Below, in pieces: positions 1-7,415 of a stretch of 49,824 nucleotides of DNA. A model generated the notes under the pieces. That model saw only the letters and a program-made list of their open reading frames with translations. It made no database searches and had not been told where the DNA came from. How positions within the stretch are numbered: position 1 is the stretch's first letter; the number at the start of each line of letters is the position of its first letter. The position numbers and the translations under genes were made by a program. The stretch lies in contig QHYS01000039.1 of assembly GCA_003223325.1 (NCBI GenBank), positions 1-49,824 on the forward strand, read 5' to 3'. Origin of the DNA: Acidobacteriota bacterium (GTDB lineage Bacteria > Acidobacteriota > Terriglobia > Acidiferrales > UBA7541).

Positions 1-2469
1 CAGGAGGAGCGTTCTCCGTCGGGCGCGCGATGCCGCCGGAAAGTTGATCATGGAATTGATCTCAGAGAAAATACGCTCTTCACTTTTCTACAGGATTGGG
101 GACACAACCTCACCGACCAACGAGGATATGTTCGGAAGGTTCTCTTCGGCTCGAGTGGCTATATCTCGAACGATACGCATGCCTACGGACAGTCGCAGCA
201 GGAAACGATCACGTATCAATACTTTCCCGATAACCTATTGCAGTCGTCGACGGACGCATTGAACCGTACAACTACATATGTCTATGACATCAATGCCAAC
301 ACAACGCAAGTCACGCAACTGAGCGGCACATCGAATGCCGTCACCACGAACTTCACCTACGAGTCCACGTATAACCAGCTCGCGAGCGTTACCGATCCGT
401 TGAATCACCCCACGAGCTTCGGCCATGACACAAGCGGGAATCTCACGACGATTACAGATCCCCTGAATCACCAGACCACGTTCACATACAACAGCCAGGG
501 TCAGGTCACATCGGCTACAGACAGCCTCGGGGATACGGCGAGGTTTGGCTATGCCCAGGGATTGTTAGCCCAGACGGTTGATGCCCTTGGACGAACAACA
601 ACCAAGTCGATAGACGCGGCTGGTCGCGTCGTAGGGGTCACCGATCCGGCTGGCAGCTCAACAAAGATCGCCTACGATCCTTTGAATGAGATGGCCAGCA
701 CAACCGATGCCTTGGGGAACCTGACGTCGTTTAGCTACGACGGCAACGGCAACCTTCTCGCCGTAACGGATGCAAATAACCATGCAACCACATACACCTA
801 CGACAATATGGATCGCGTGCATACGCGTAAGGATGCGCTCAACAATTCAGAAACCTACGTCTACGACAATGCTGGGAACCTCTCAACCTTTACCGATCGC
901 CGGGGCAAGGTCACCTCGTATACTTATGATCCTTTGAATCGGAGGACGTTCGCGGGGTTCAACGCCCAAGCTGGCCCGACTTACGACAGCACGATCAACT
1001 ACAGCTATGACGCCGGTAACCGGCTGAGCAGCGCGGTGGATTCCGTCGCCGGAACTATCACTCCGACCTTTGACAACCTGGATCGGCTGACAAAGGAAGT
1101 CAGTTCGCAAGGCACGGTGAATTACACATACGACGCCGCTGGCCGTCGGACCAGCATGACGGTCGCCGGGCAGACGGCGGTAAACTACAGTTACGATAAC
1201 GCAAATCGTCTGACCGGCATGACCCAGGGCACTTCTACTTCTGTATCTTTCGCTTACGATAACGCCAACCGGCGGAGTTCGCTCACTCTACCGAACGGAG
1301 TGGTTGTCAGTTACAGTTACGACACCGGGTCGGAGTTGACTGGGCTAACGTACACGAACGGAAGCACAACATTGGGGAATTTGATCTATTCCTATGATCT
1401 TGCGGGACGGCGCACAGGCGTGGGCGGAAGCTACGCGCAAGTCGGATTGCCCGCAGCGATCAGCACGACTGCCTACAACGCCGATAATCAGCTAACGATC
1501 TGGGGAACAACGAATCTCTATTACGACGCCAACGGAAACATGACCAGCGATGGCACGAACTCTTACACCTGGAATACGCGAAATCAATTGGCGTCGATGA
1601 ATTTCGATAACGTGAGCTTCCAATATGACGGGTACGGCCGTCGAACTGGTAAGACGATTTCGAGCGCAACAACAAACTATCTTTACGACGGAGCCAACGT
1701 TGTCCAGGAATTGTCGGGCACGACCGTTACCGCGAATAATGGCGCGGCCAATTTCCTGAACGATACTTTGGGGAGCACGATAGCGCTCACAAGCTCCACG
1801 GGCAGCACGATGGCATCGTACGCCTACGAGCCCTTCGGCAATACAACTGTCACGAGCGGAAGCTCGGCAAATTCGTACCAATACACCGGCCGAGAAAACG
1901 ATGGAACCGGCGTCTACTTCTACAGGAACCGGTATTACTCGCCCACACTGCAAAGGTTCGTCAGCGAGGATCCATTAGGGCCGTATGGGGATGGCCCAAA
2001 CTTTTACGCATACGTCCTCAACAACCCGACCAACTTTATTGACCAGTGGGGATTGAACCTTACGCCGACCCAGCAGGGTGCTGTCCAACAGGCTGCTGGG
2101 GACTGGTCCAGCTCAAATGTCCCCTATTCATATGGCGGAATGACCAAAAACGGAGCCGACTGTTCTGGGGCTATATCTGGCATCTACCAGCAAGCCGGAA
2201 TAAATATCGGACATATGACCAGTCAAGGGTTCACGAACAGTTCACGCTTTAGCCCAGCGACGGAGGAGATACTGGCCCCGGTCTCAATGTCTGGAGTGCG
2301 TCTCACACAAATGGACCTGTGTTCGGTCCAGCCAACAGTTCTTGGTATGGCAACGGCGCACCAACTTGGTATCGCTACAACGGCCATTGAAAACCTAGGT
2401 CAGGAGGATTCATATGCAGCGACGTCTATGGGTCTTAGTCATTGCCGTCATTGCGGGACTTGTAGCTAG
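1..2469 (+). CDS. RHS-repeat protein with NlpC/P60-like C-terminal tip (partial, tip frame broken)
   Basis: The frame is open from base 1, so the gene begins left of the window; a TTG at 238 is only an internal codon. About 30 YD-type repeats (motifs such as YTYDAAGRRTSM) run to about 1880. The RHS core follows with GRENDGTGVYFYRNRYYSP and then RFVSEDPLG. RHS proteins form a hollow shell around a variable C-terminal toxin. Here the tip after 2050 reads like NlpC/P60, with an aromatic-GG segment and the GADCSGA motif holding the catalytic Cys (codons near 2153-2167). The remaining domain is not in this frame: codons after about 2255 look random, while another frame gives NVWSASHTNGPVFG and stops at 2390. 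The catalytic-His segment is missing. The natural end was probably 2390, 23 bases before the next gene. Secretion route and target are inferred. Confidence 0.88.
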   Translation, partial: QEERSPSGARCRRKVDHGIDLRENTLFTFLQDWGHNLTDQRGYVRKVLFGSSGYISNDTHAYGQSQQETITYQYFPDNLLQSSTDALNRTTTYVYDINANTTQVTQLSGTSNAVTTNFTYESTYNQLASVTDPLNHPTSFGHDTSGNLTTITDPLNHQTTFTYNSQGQVTSATDSLGDTARFGYAQGLLAQTVDALGRTTTKSIDAAGRVVGVTDPAGSSTKIAYDPLNEMASTTDALGNLTSFSYDGNGNLLAVTDANNHATTYTYDNMDRVHTRKDALNNSETYVYDNAGNLSTFTDRRGKVTSYTYDPLNRRTFAGFNAQAGPTYDSTINYSYDAGNRLSSAVDSVAGTITPTFDNLDRLTKEVSSQGTVNYTYDAAGRRTSMTVAGQTAVNYSYDNANRLTGMTQGTSTSVSFAYDNANRRSSLTLPNGVVVSYSYDTGSELTGLTYTNGSTTLGNLIYSYDLAGRRTGVGGSYAQVGLPAAISTTAYNADNQLTIWGTTNLYYDANGNMTSDGTNSYTWNTRNQLASMNFDNVSFQYDGYGRRTGKTISSATTNYLYDGANVVQELSGTTVTANNGAANFLNDTLGSTIALTSSTGSTMASYAYEPFGNTTVTSGSSANSYQYTGRENDGTGVYFYRNRYYSPTLQRFVSEDPLGPYGDGPNFYAYVLNNPTNFIDQWGLNLTPTQQGAVQQAAGDWSSSNVPYSYGGMTKNGADCSGAISGIYQQAGINIGHMTSQGFTNSSRFSPATEEILAPVSMSGVRLTQMDLCSVQPTVLGMATAHQLGIATTAIENLGQEDSYAATSMGLSHCRHCGTCS

Positions 2470-3136
2470 TATGAATTTCGCTCGTGCTGCTCGGCCAGAA
2501 CTAGCAGCGGGGGACTTTCTCTCACGCAAGTACTTACAGATTTTGGAGCAAACGCGTTCGCCGTTCACGGCCGAGGGGTCTCGCACTATAAATCTAGTTC
2601 TTGTGCGGAAGAACGAGGGCGCCACCGAAATTGTGCCAATAATGAACCTTCATGAGGCCGGACCATCGTTTCGAGTAGACCAATCTGATAAAGCCGTGCT
2701 GGAGGACTCAGCAGGACTGGATATTGGCCAATATCTGGCGCAAATTCTGAGTGGCAAGGAACTCAGAGTCGGATTTGATAGTTTTCCAGCAGAGAACTTT
2801 ATTGCTGTAAAAAATTTGCAAGGGACCATTCGAGGCGCAAGCGTGGCTGGTAGGTATCTAGATAATGAACGCCGGGTGTACACGTTTGGGAAAGACGGTG
2901 TGGCAACGACCCCGGACGGAACGTTGAGATTCACGGTAGGTATTGATCACGTGCCATACCAGTTCGATTACATTGAACAGTCAGATACTCATAAGATATT
3001 CAAATTTGTCCGGAAGAAATGCAACCTCGATATCTATGAAGTTACTGATGCGATCCAAAACCAACACGGGAATGACGGAACCCAAGTGAAGCCTTGGGCG
3101 TTTCTTCGTGAAATCGGGTGCAAGGAAGCACACTGA
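2414..3136 (+). CDS. Secreted protein of unknown family, candidate immunity protein of the RHS tip
   Basis: This 240-residue protein starts at an ATG with an excellent ribosome site (AGGAGG, 2402-2407). Residues 1-26 form a typical Sec signal peptide: RR, then LWVLVIAVIAGLVASM, then an ARA-A cleavage site. The mature part is mixed alpha/beta with a C-terminal pair of cysteines (RKKCNLD and EIGCKEAH) that could form a disulfide. I do not recognise the family. The gene lies 23 bases after the expected natural stop of the RHS gene and in the same direction, which is where toxin-immunity genes normally sit. A periplasmic immunity protein would suit an NlpC/P60 tip that attacks peptidoglycan. Base use is more AT-rich than in the housekeeping genes further right. 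The role is inferred from position and signal peptide only. Confidence 0.8.
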   Translation: MQRRLWVLVIAVIAGLVASMNFARAARPELAAGDFLSRKYLQILEQTRSPFTAEGSRTINLVLVRKNEGATEIVPIMNLHEAGPSFRVDQSDKAVLEDSAGLDIGQYLAQILSGKELRVGFDSFPAENFIAVKNLQGTIRGASVAGRYLDNERRVYTFGKDGVATTPDGTLRFTVGIDHVPYQFDYIEQSDTHKIFKFVRKKCNLDIYEVTDAIQNQHGNDGTQVKPWAFLREIGCKEAH

Positions 3137-3212
3137 TCAGTACACCCGAGGCCACTGGCCCTTGACGTAGCGGGGCGGATGGCCGCCTTTGAAGTGAGTT
3201 TGAACCTCGGGG

Positions 3213-3245
3213 TGGCCCAACCCTCGCGGTGTTTGCGAGGGCGGA
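3213..3245. repeat. Hairpin element, possible dispersed acidobacterial repeat
   Basis: CCCTCGC (3221-3227) and GCGAGGG (3235-3241) form a perfect 7-bp stem with a 7-base loop. It is preceded by GGGGTGGCCCAA, which I associate with short dispersed palindromic repeats in Acidobacteriota genomes. No T-run follows, so it is not a clear terminator. The rest of 3137-3404 holds no gene that I can see. Confidence 0.35.
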
Positions 3246-3368
3246 TCTCTCGCTGATTGCCTCAAATAATGCCTAGCTAGTTTCTGGCCTGAAACTCAAA
3301 TCCCCGCATGAAATCAGCCCGGCACGCGATTTTTCGAGCAGAGTTTCGTGCATTTTTATATTTTTCCC

Positions 3369-3398
3369 TTGACATGTATGTATGAGTAGTATTATACG
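3369..3398 (+). promoter_or_regulatory. Sigma70-type promoter for the DUF6788 gene
   Basis: A perfect TTGACA lies at 3369-3374. Two -10 candidates follow: TATTAT (3390-3395, 15-bp spacer) and TATACG (3393-3398, 18-bp spacer). Transcription would start within a few bases of the ATG at 3405, giving a nearly leaderless mRNA, and no ribosome site is visible before that ATG. Confidence 0.55.
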
Positions 3399-3404
3399 TA
3401 CAGC

Positions 3405-3764
3405 ATGCCGACTAAATCCCGACCGAAACCCGAATCCCTTGCCGACGTCCAACGCTGGTGGCAACAGCACACCGCCAACCTGTGGCCTGCCGCCCTCGGC
3501 TCTCTCAACTTTCGTCGCAGTCCTTGCATTCGCCCGAATTGCCACGCCTGTCGTTCCGGGGAGAAGCACCCCAGCCATGTTCTCTATTGCCGCCAGCAAG
3601 GACGCCGCTTTTCCCTGTACGTTCCCGAGGAATTGGTTCCCCAAGTCCAGCGCTGGTTAGACAACGGGCGTGCTCTGCAGGAACTGCTTTACCAGGCCGC
3701 ATCGCGCTATGTCCAAGCGTTGAAACGGGAGCGGGATAAGGCTTCGAAAAAAGCGGAGGACTGA
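3405..3764 (+). CDS. DUF6788-like small protein, transposase companion
   Basis: This 119-residue protein has a central Cys cluster, SPCIRPNCHACRSGEKH (about residues 43-59), then a short beta region (RRFSLYVPEE), a helical part with a VQRWLDN motif, and a basic tail. The pattern matches the DUF6788 family as I remember it, often found directly before ISNCY-type transposases. The cysteine cluster suggests zinc binding; its function is not known. The start at 3405 is supported by the strong promoter just upstream. The next reading frame, a transposase remnant, begins 3 bases after this stop, so the two were probably one unit. The gene itself appears intact. Confidence 0.7.
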   Translation: MPTKSRPKPESLADVQRWWQQHTANLWPAALGSLNFRRSPCIRPNCHACRSGEKHPSHVLYCRQQGRRFSLYVPEELVPQVQRWLDNGRALQELLYQAASRYVQALKRERDKASKKAED

Positions 3765-3767
3765 AGC

Positions 3768-4150
3768 GTGCCGAGAACTGCGAAGCCGCAAATCAGTTTC
3801 GCCGATTGGGAGTTGCTGCAGCAGGGCATTTTGCTGGAGCCGCTGCTGCAGGGCATCTGCGATTTTCTGGACGACCACGAAGAGATGATCGAGGCAGTAC
3901 GACGTGATCTGGAGCGCGGCCTGAAAAATCCCCGGACCGGTCGCAATGGATTGACCCCACAACAGGTGCTGCGCTCCCTGATCCTCAAGCGGGTCAAGAA
4001 TTGGGATTTTCGCGAACTGCGCGAACGGATCGCCGACGGCTACACCCTGCGCCGGTTCACGCAGTTCTACTGCCGACTGGTGCCGAAGCACGACGCTTTC
4101 AATCGGGCGCCTTTAACCGGCTGCCCCCCGGACGCGTGCCACGCCGAAGA
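3768..4150 (+). pseudogene. ISNCY-type transposase, N-terminal remnant
   Basis: The first 114 codons read well: a helical region with LLQGICDFLDDHEEM, then TGRNGLTPQQVLRSLIL, NWDFRELRERIADGYTLR and VPKHDAFNRA, the typical N-terminal part of ISNCY-family transposases as I recall them. At 4110 the frame breaks: dropping two C bases would continue as FNRL in the family's usual FNRAFNRL. Even in that frame the sequence stops near 4155, and no DDE catalytic domain follows. The open frame to 4298 after the break resembles nothing I know. The element therefore cannot transpose on its own. No clear terminal inverted repeats were found. It separates the first RHS gene from an orphan RHS tip. Confidence 0.7.
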
Positions 4151-4649
4151 ACGTGATCCATATCCCAGTGGCGAAGCAGCGAGCAACTTCGCTTTGCTAC
4201 TGATCCGCGTACGTGTAGAGGGTACGGAGTTCGTCCTCGAAGAACAAGGGCAACCCGCGGCCCGGTTAAGTCCTGTCGAGCCGCTCGCGCAAGACTGATC
4301 CCCCGGCACGTTGGCTGTGCAACTCTAGCCACACAAGCAGCCGAATCCGCTCGGGGCCTCCTTCGTTCAAAGTACAATCCGCTTATCGATGCTGCAAGCA
4401 ACTAAAGCAGAAACGTTCTCCGTGACGATGGCGTGGAGGGGCGAGGGGGCTCTTCCTTTAGCCGCCGATCCTGCCTCTCTCGAAACGGAAACTCACGTCC
4501 GTACGACGGCGCAGCGAAGCGAAAACGCGCGTCTAGGGTTCGGGAGAAAAAATCCTGCACAACATCAGGGCAGCAAGTTCGTTAACTCGACGAGCGCGTT
4601 AGGGATAGAGCCAGTCTTCGTCTCCGAAGGCGTCAGATCATCTAGTTCC
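4151..4649. other. Gene-poor debris between transposase remnant and orphan RHS core
   Basis: Open frames exist (to 4298, and 4389 onward) but their translations are low in recognisable structure and do not match the RHS or transposase parts beside them. I see no promoter, repeat pair or RNA gene. It is most simply left-over sequence from rearrangement. Confidence 0.5.
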
Positions 4650-5264
4650 GGCCGAGAAAACGATGGGACCGGAGTGTACTTCTACAGAAGCCGCTACTAC
4701 TCGCCGAGTCTCCAGAGGTTCGTTTCCGAAGACCCCATCGGAACCGCAGGCGGGATCAATCTCTACGCGTATGTTGGAAATGATCCAATCCTGTTGACCG
4801 ATCCAACTGGCCGCTGCCCTATGTGCATTGCAGGAATCATTGGGGGAGTCATCGGCGGGGCGGCGGCGGGCATTCAGGCGTACGCAAATGGAGCCAGTGC
4901 TTTGGATATGGCTGCGGCAGTTGCTGGCGGCGCGGGCACGGGGATACTAGCCGGAGTAACAGGCGGGCTGGTGGGATATGGGTTAACTTCGGCGGGCGTA
5001 AGCGCATCGCTGCTGGCGCAGCGGGAGGGGTGGGCTCGGGTGGGCCATCCTACTGCGCGGAATCTGTTCATGTCCATCTTCGGAAAACAGAAACCGCCTG
5101 TACCCAAGCGGTGCGGCCGTGAATCGCACCGCCGCTTCGGGCAGGCGACACTACCCGCCACTCGATCCCATCCCCGGCCTGATTGTTCGAACGTTTACTT
5201 CCCGGCTGCTTCGTTCGAACGTCCCCTCAGCCCCGCTCGCCCCCTCAATTCCCAAGAATACTAA
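4650..5264 (+). pseudogene. Orphan RHS core with glycine-rich tip, probably frameshifted
   Basis: The open frame starts at 4389, but recognisable sequence begins at 4650 with GRENDGTGVYFYRSRYYSP, RFVSEDPIG and LLTDPTGR, the RHS core seen at 1888 in the first gene. There are no YD repeats and no start codon of its own near the core, so this is a displaced C-terminal cassette. After the core comes a strongly hydrophobic glycine/alanine stretch (about 4820-5020, with GIIGGVIGGAAAG), common between RHS cores and toxin domains. From about 5010 the frame in use turns Arg/Pro-rich. A neighbouring frame continues glycine-rich (AAGAAGGVGSGG) and stops at 5122, so a shift there is likely. No toxin fold is recognised and no immunity gene follows. 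Confidence 0.7.
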
Positions 5265-5677
5265 GAAGCTAACTATAATTTCCTATTGATAACCAGATAA
5301 TAACGTGCTAGGCTCTCGCATGTTCGTTCGCAAAAATCAGATTTTGGCGCCTTATCCTCACGGTTTGGATCGACGTTCTCATCTCTCCCTTTGTATCCCG
5401 GGGAGACCAAACGGCCGAGTGCATTTGCTCGGGTCGAGCCCAGCGTCGACTTTTTTATTAAGCAATCTAGAATGAGCACTTGTGAAAATTTTGGTCGCAA
5501 CTCTATTAGAATGGGTACTGCCGATTTAAAGGACTTAAGCTGGTGCAGAATCAAATACAAGAACTTACCGGGCCCCTCTGGGGCGCGCAAAAGCAGGATG
5601 AGCTTTTGCGCGATGACAAAGGCGGGGGCATATCGTTAGGTTAAGTCTCAAACTGCGCTGTTCCTGAGAGCATCTGA
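5265..5677. other. Intergenic region without a supported gene
   Basis: About 410 bases, more AT-rich than the surroundings. The open frames here (such as 5391-5639) have no ribosome site, no family resemblance and poor codon character. The only structured feature is a perfect inverted repeat at 5585-5611. Confidence 0.6.
5585..5611. repeat. Perfect 10-bp inverted repeat upstream of the ABC exporter
   Basis: GCGCAAAAGC (5585-5594) and GCTTTTGCGC (5602-5611) are exact reverse complements around a 7-base loop. No T-run follows, so it is not a typical terminator. It lies about 65 bases before the ABC transporter start and could be an operator or an mRNA hairpin. Confidence 0.6.
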
Positions 5678-6559
5678 ATGGCAGCACCGAATAACCATTC
5701 GTCTATGTCTACGTCCAACATCGCGGTAACCAACTCCGTCGAGGCGCAAGCCTCCGGGGGCGAGACCTTCGCCATCGAGACCTTCGTCCTCACGCGCCGC
5801 TTCGGCGACCTGACTGCCGCCGATCACGTCACCCTGCACGTGCCCTACAGCGCCATCTTTGGCCTCTTGGGACCAAACGGCGCCGGCAAGACCACCATCA
5901 TAAAAATGCTGACCACTATGCTCGAGCCTTCCGAAGGCACCGCGGCGGTGGCCGGCTTCGATATCGTCAAGGCTCCGGCCAAGGTCCGACGGATGATCGG
6001 TTACGTGCCCCAGATGCTCTCCGCGGATGGCGGACTCACTGGCTGGGAAAATCTCGACCTTTCCGCCAAGCTCTACAGTATTGGCCGCTCCGAGCGCAAG
6101 CGTCGCATTGAGGAGGCGCTGCACTTCATGGGATTGACCGAGTTCGGGCGCAAGCTGGTCAAGACCTATTCGGGCGGAATGATCCGGCGCTTGGAAATCG
6201 CCCAGGCCATGCTGCATCGCCCCGCCGTGCTGTTTCTCGACGAGCCCACCATTGGTCTCGATCCTGTGGCTCGCCGGTCGGTCTGGGAACGGCTGCTGGA
6301 GCTGCGCCGCAATTTTCGGATGACGGTGCTGATCACCACCCACGGCATGGACGAAGCCGACGAGCTCTGCGACCAGCTCGCCATCATGCATCTCGGCAAA
6401 GTGGCCGCGATCGGAACGCCCGCGGACTTGAAGGCCAATGTCGGACCGGGCGCCACGCTCGACGACGTCTTCGTCCATTTCAGCGGCGGTACCATTCAGG
6501 AGGAGGGAAGTTATCGTGACGTCCGCGCAACCCGGCGTGCAGTTAGCCGTCTCGGCTGA
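5678..6559 (+). CDS. ABC transporter ATP-binding protein (DrrA-like, ABC-2 type)
   Basis: This 293-residue ATPase powers export by the permease encoded next to it. It shows Walker A GPNGAGKT (residues 65-72), a Q-loop Gln near 112, the signature YSGGM (164-168), Walker B AVLFLDEPT (183-191), and the H-loop TTH near 221. The layout is that of the daunorubicin/nodulation-type exporters (DrrA, NodI, CcmA-like). The first 30 residues are low-complexity and precede the fold, so the real start may be the second ATG at residue 10. The 3' end overlaps the permease gene, so the two are almost certainly co-transcribed and translationally coupled. The substrate (drug, lipid or polysaccharide) cannot be read from the sequence. 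Confidence 0.93.
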   Translation: MAAPNNHSSMSTSNIAVTNSVEAQASGGETFAIETFVLTRRFGDLTAADHVTLHVPYSAIFGLLGPNGAGKTTIIKMLTTMLEPSEGTAAVAGFDIVKAPAKVRRMIGYVPQMLSADGGLTGWENLDLSAKLYSIGRSERKRRIEEALHFMGLTEFGRKLVKTYSGGMIRRLEIAQAMLHRPAVLFLDEPTIGLDPVARRSVWERLLELRRNFRMTVLITTHGMDEADELCDQLAIMHLGKVAAIGTPADLKANVGPGATLDDVFVHFSGGTIQEEGSYRDVRATRRAVSRLG

Positions 6560-7340
6560 GCCTTCTGCGTTCTTGGCCTTTTTCCAGCAGACTGCGGCCA
6601 TCGCCGAGATCGAACTGAAAAAGCTCATCCGTGATCCCACCGAAGTGCTGGCGCGGGCCGTGCAGCCGGTGCTGTGGATTGTTGTATTCGGAAATGTTTT
6701 CAGCCGCATTCGCGCCATTCCCACCGGCAACGTCAGCTACCTCGCTTTCATGACTCCCGGTATCCTCGCTCAGAGCGTGCTCTTCGTAGCCATTTTCTAC
6801 GGCATTGCCGTGATCTGGGAACGCGATTTGGGAATCGTGCACAAGCTGCTCGTAAGTCCCGCGCAGCGTGCGGCGCTCGTCTATGGCAAAGCCACTTCGG
6901 CAGGATTTCGGGGCGCTGTGCAAGCCACGATTATCTATGTTGTCGCTTTCCTGCTGCACATTCAAATTCGCTGGACGCCATTATCGATTCTTGGTGTTTT
7001 TGCCGGCGCGATGCTCGGTTCGGCCATCTTCGCGACGCTATCTTTCATCGTTGCGTGTCTCGTGAAATCGCGCGAACGCTTCATGGGCGTAGGGCAATTG
7101 ATGACCATGCCGCTATTTTTCGCCAGCAACGCAATTTATCCGATTTCGATCATGCCGCATTGGCTGCGTGTCGTCGCCTACCTGAATCCGTTGACTTACT
7201 TGGTGGACGCGCTCCGCACATTGATGATTGGCGCCAGCCAAAGCTCCCACGGCGTGCTCACCAATTTTGGCATCGTCGCTCTGATTTTTGTAATCCTCGC
7301 TGCCATCGCCACCAAACTCTACCCTTCGCTCGTCCGCTGA
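6516..7340 (+). CDS. ABC-2 type transporter permease
   Basis: This inner-membrane permease has about six predicted membrane spans, including PVLWIVVFGNVFSRI, ILAQSVLFVAIFYGIAVI, ATIIYVVAFLLH and a C-terminal IVALIFVILAAIA. It contains the conserved LNPLTYLVDALR segment typical of ABC-2/DrrB permeases. I chose the GTG at 6516 because a strong GGAGGAGGG ribosome site (6499-6507) lies just before it; longer frames begin inside the ATPase gene. It overlaps that gene by 44 bases, which suggests tight coupling. It pairs with the ATPase to form a 2+2 exporter. The 275-residue length is normal. Confidence 0.92.
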   Translation: MTSAQPGVQLAVSAEPSAFLAFFQQTAAIAEIELKKLIRDPTEVLARAVQPVLWIVVFGNVFSRIRAIPTGNVSYLAFMTPGILAQSVLFVAIFYGIAVIWERDLGIVHKLLVSPAQRAALVYGKATSAGFRGAVQATIIYVVAFLLHIQIRWTPLSILGVFAGAMLGSAIFATLSFIVACLVKSRERFMGVGQLMTMPLFFASNAIYPISIMPHWLRVVAYLNPLTYLVDALRTLMIGASQSSHGVLTNFGIVALIFVILAAIATKLYPSLVR

Positions 7341-7361
7341 GGGCGGCAAACAAGTTGCGTA

Positions 7362-7407
7362 TGCTGTCATCCCGAGTCCGCCTCGTGCGGACGAGGAATC
7401 TGCTTTT
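7362..7407. repeat. Dispersed TGTCATCCCGAG-type repeat with internal hairpin
   Basis: The segment reads TGTCATCCCGAG, then a hairpin (GTCCGC 7376-7381, GCGGAC 7387-7392), then GAGGAATCTGCTTTT. I recognise this bipartite form as a short repeat scattered between genes in many Acidobacteriota genomes. It sits between two convergent genes, where the hairpin and T-run may also help to end transcription. No second copy was noticed in this window. Confidence 0.5.
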
Positions 7408-7415
7408 ACGGGGTC

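Noticed and set aside
5391-5639. 82-codon open frame between the orphan RHS tip and the ABC exporter
   Set aside because: No ribosome site, no family, unusual codon use, and it covers a hairpin; taken as chance.
5648-6730. Long minus-strand open frame (360 codons) opposite the ABC ATPase
   Set aside because: It mirrors the coding frame of a clear ATPase with all motifs; high GC makes antisense frames long. No ribosome site or family resemblance.
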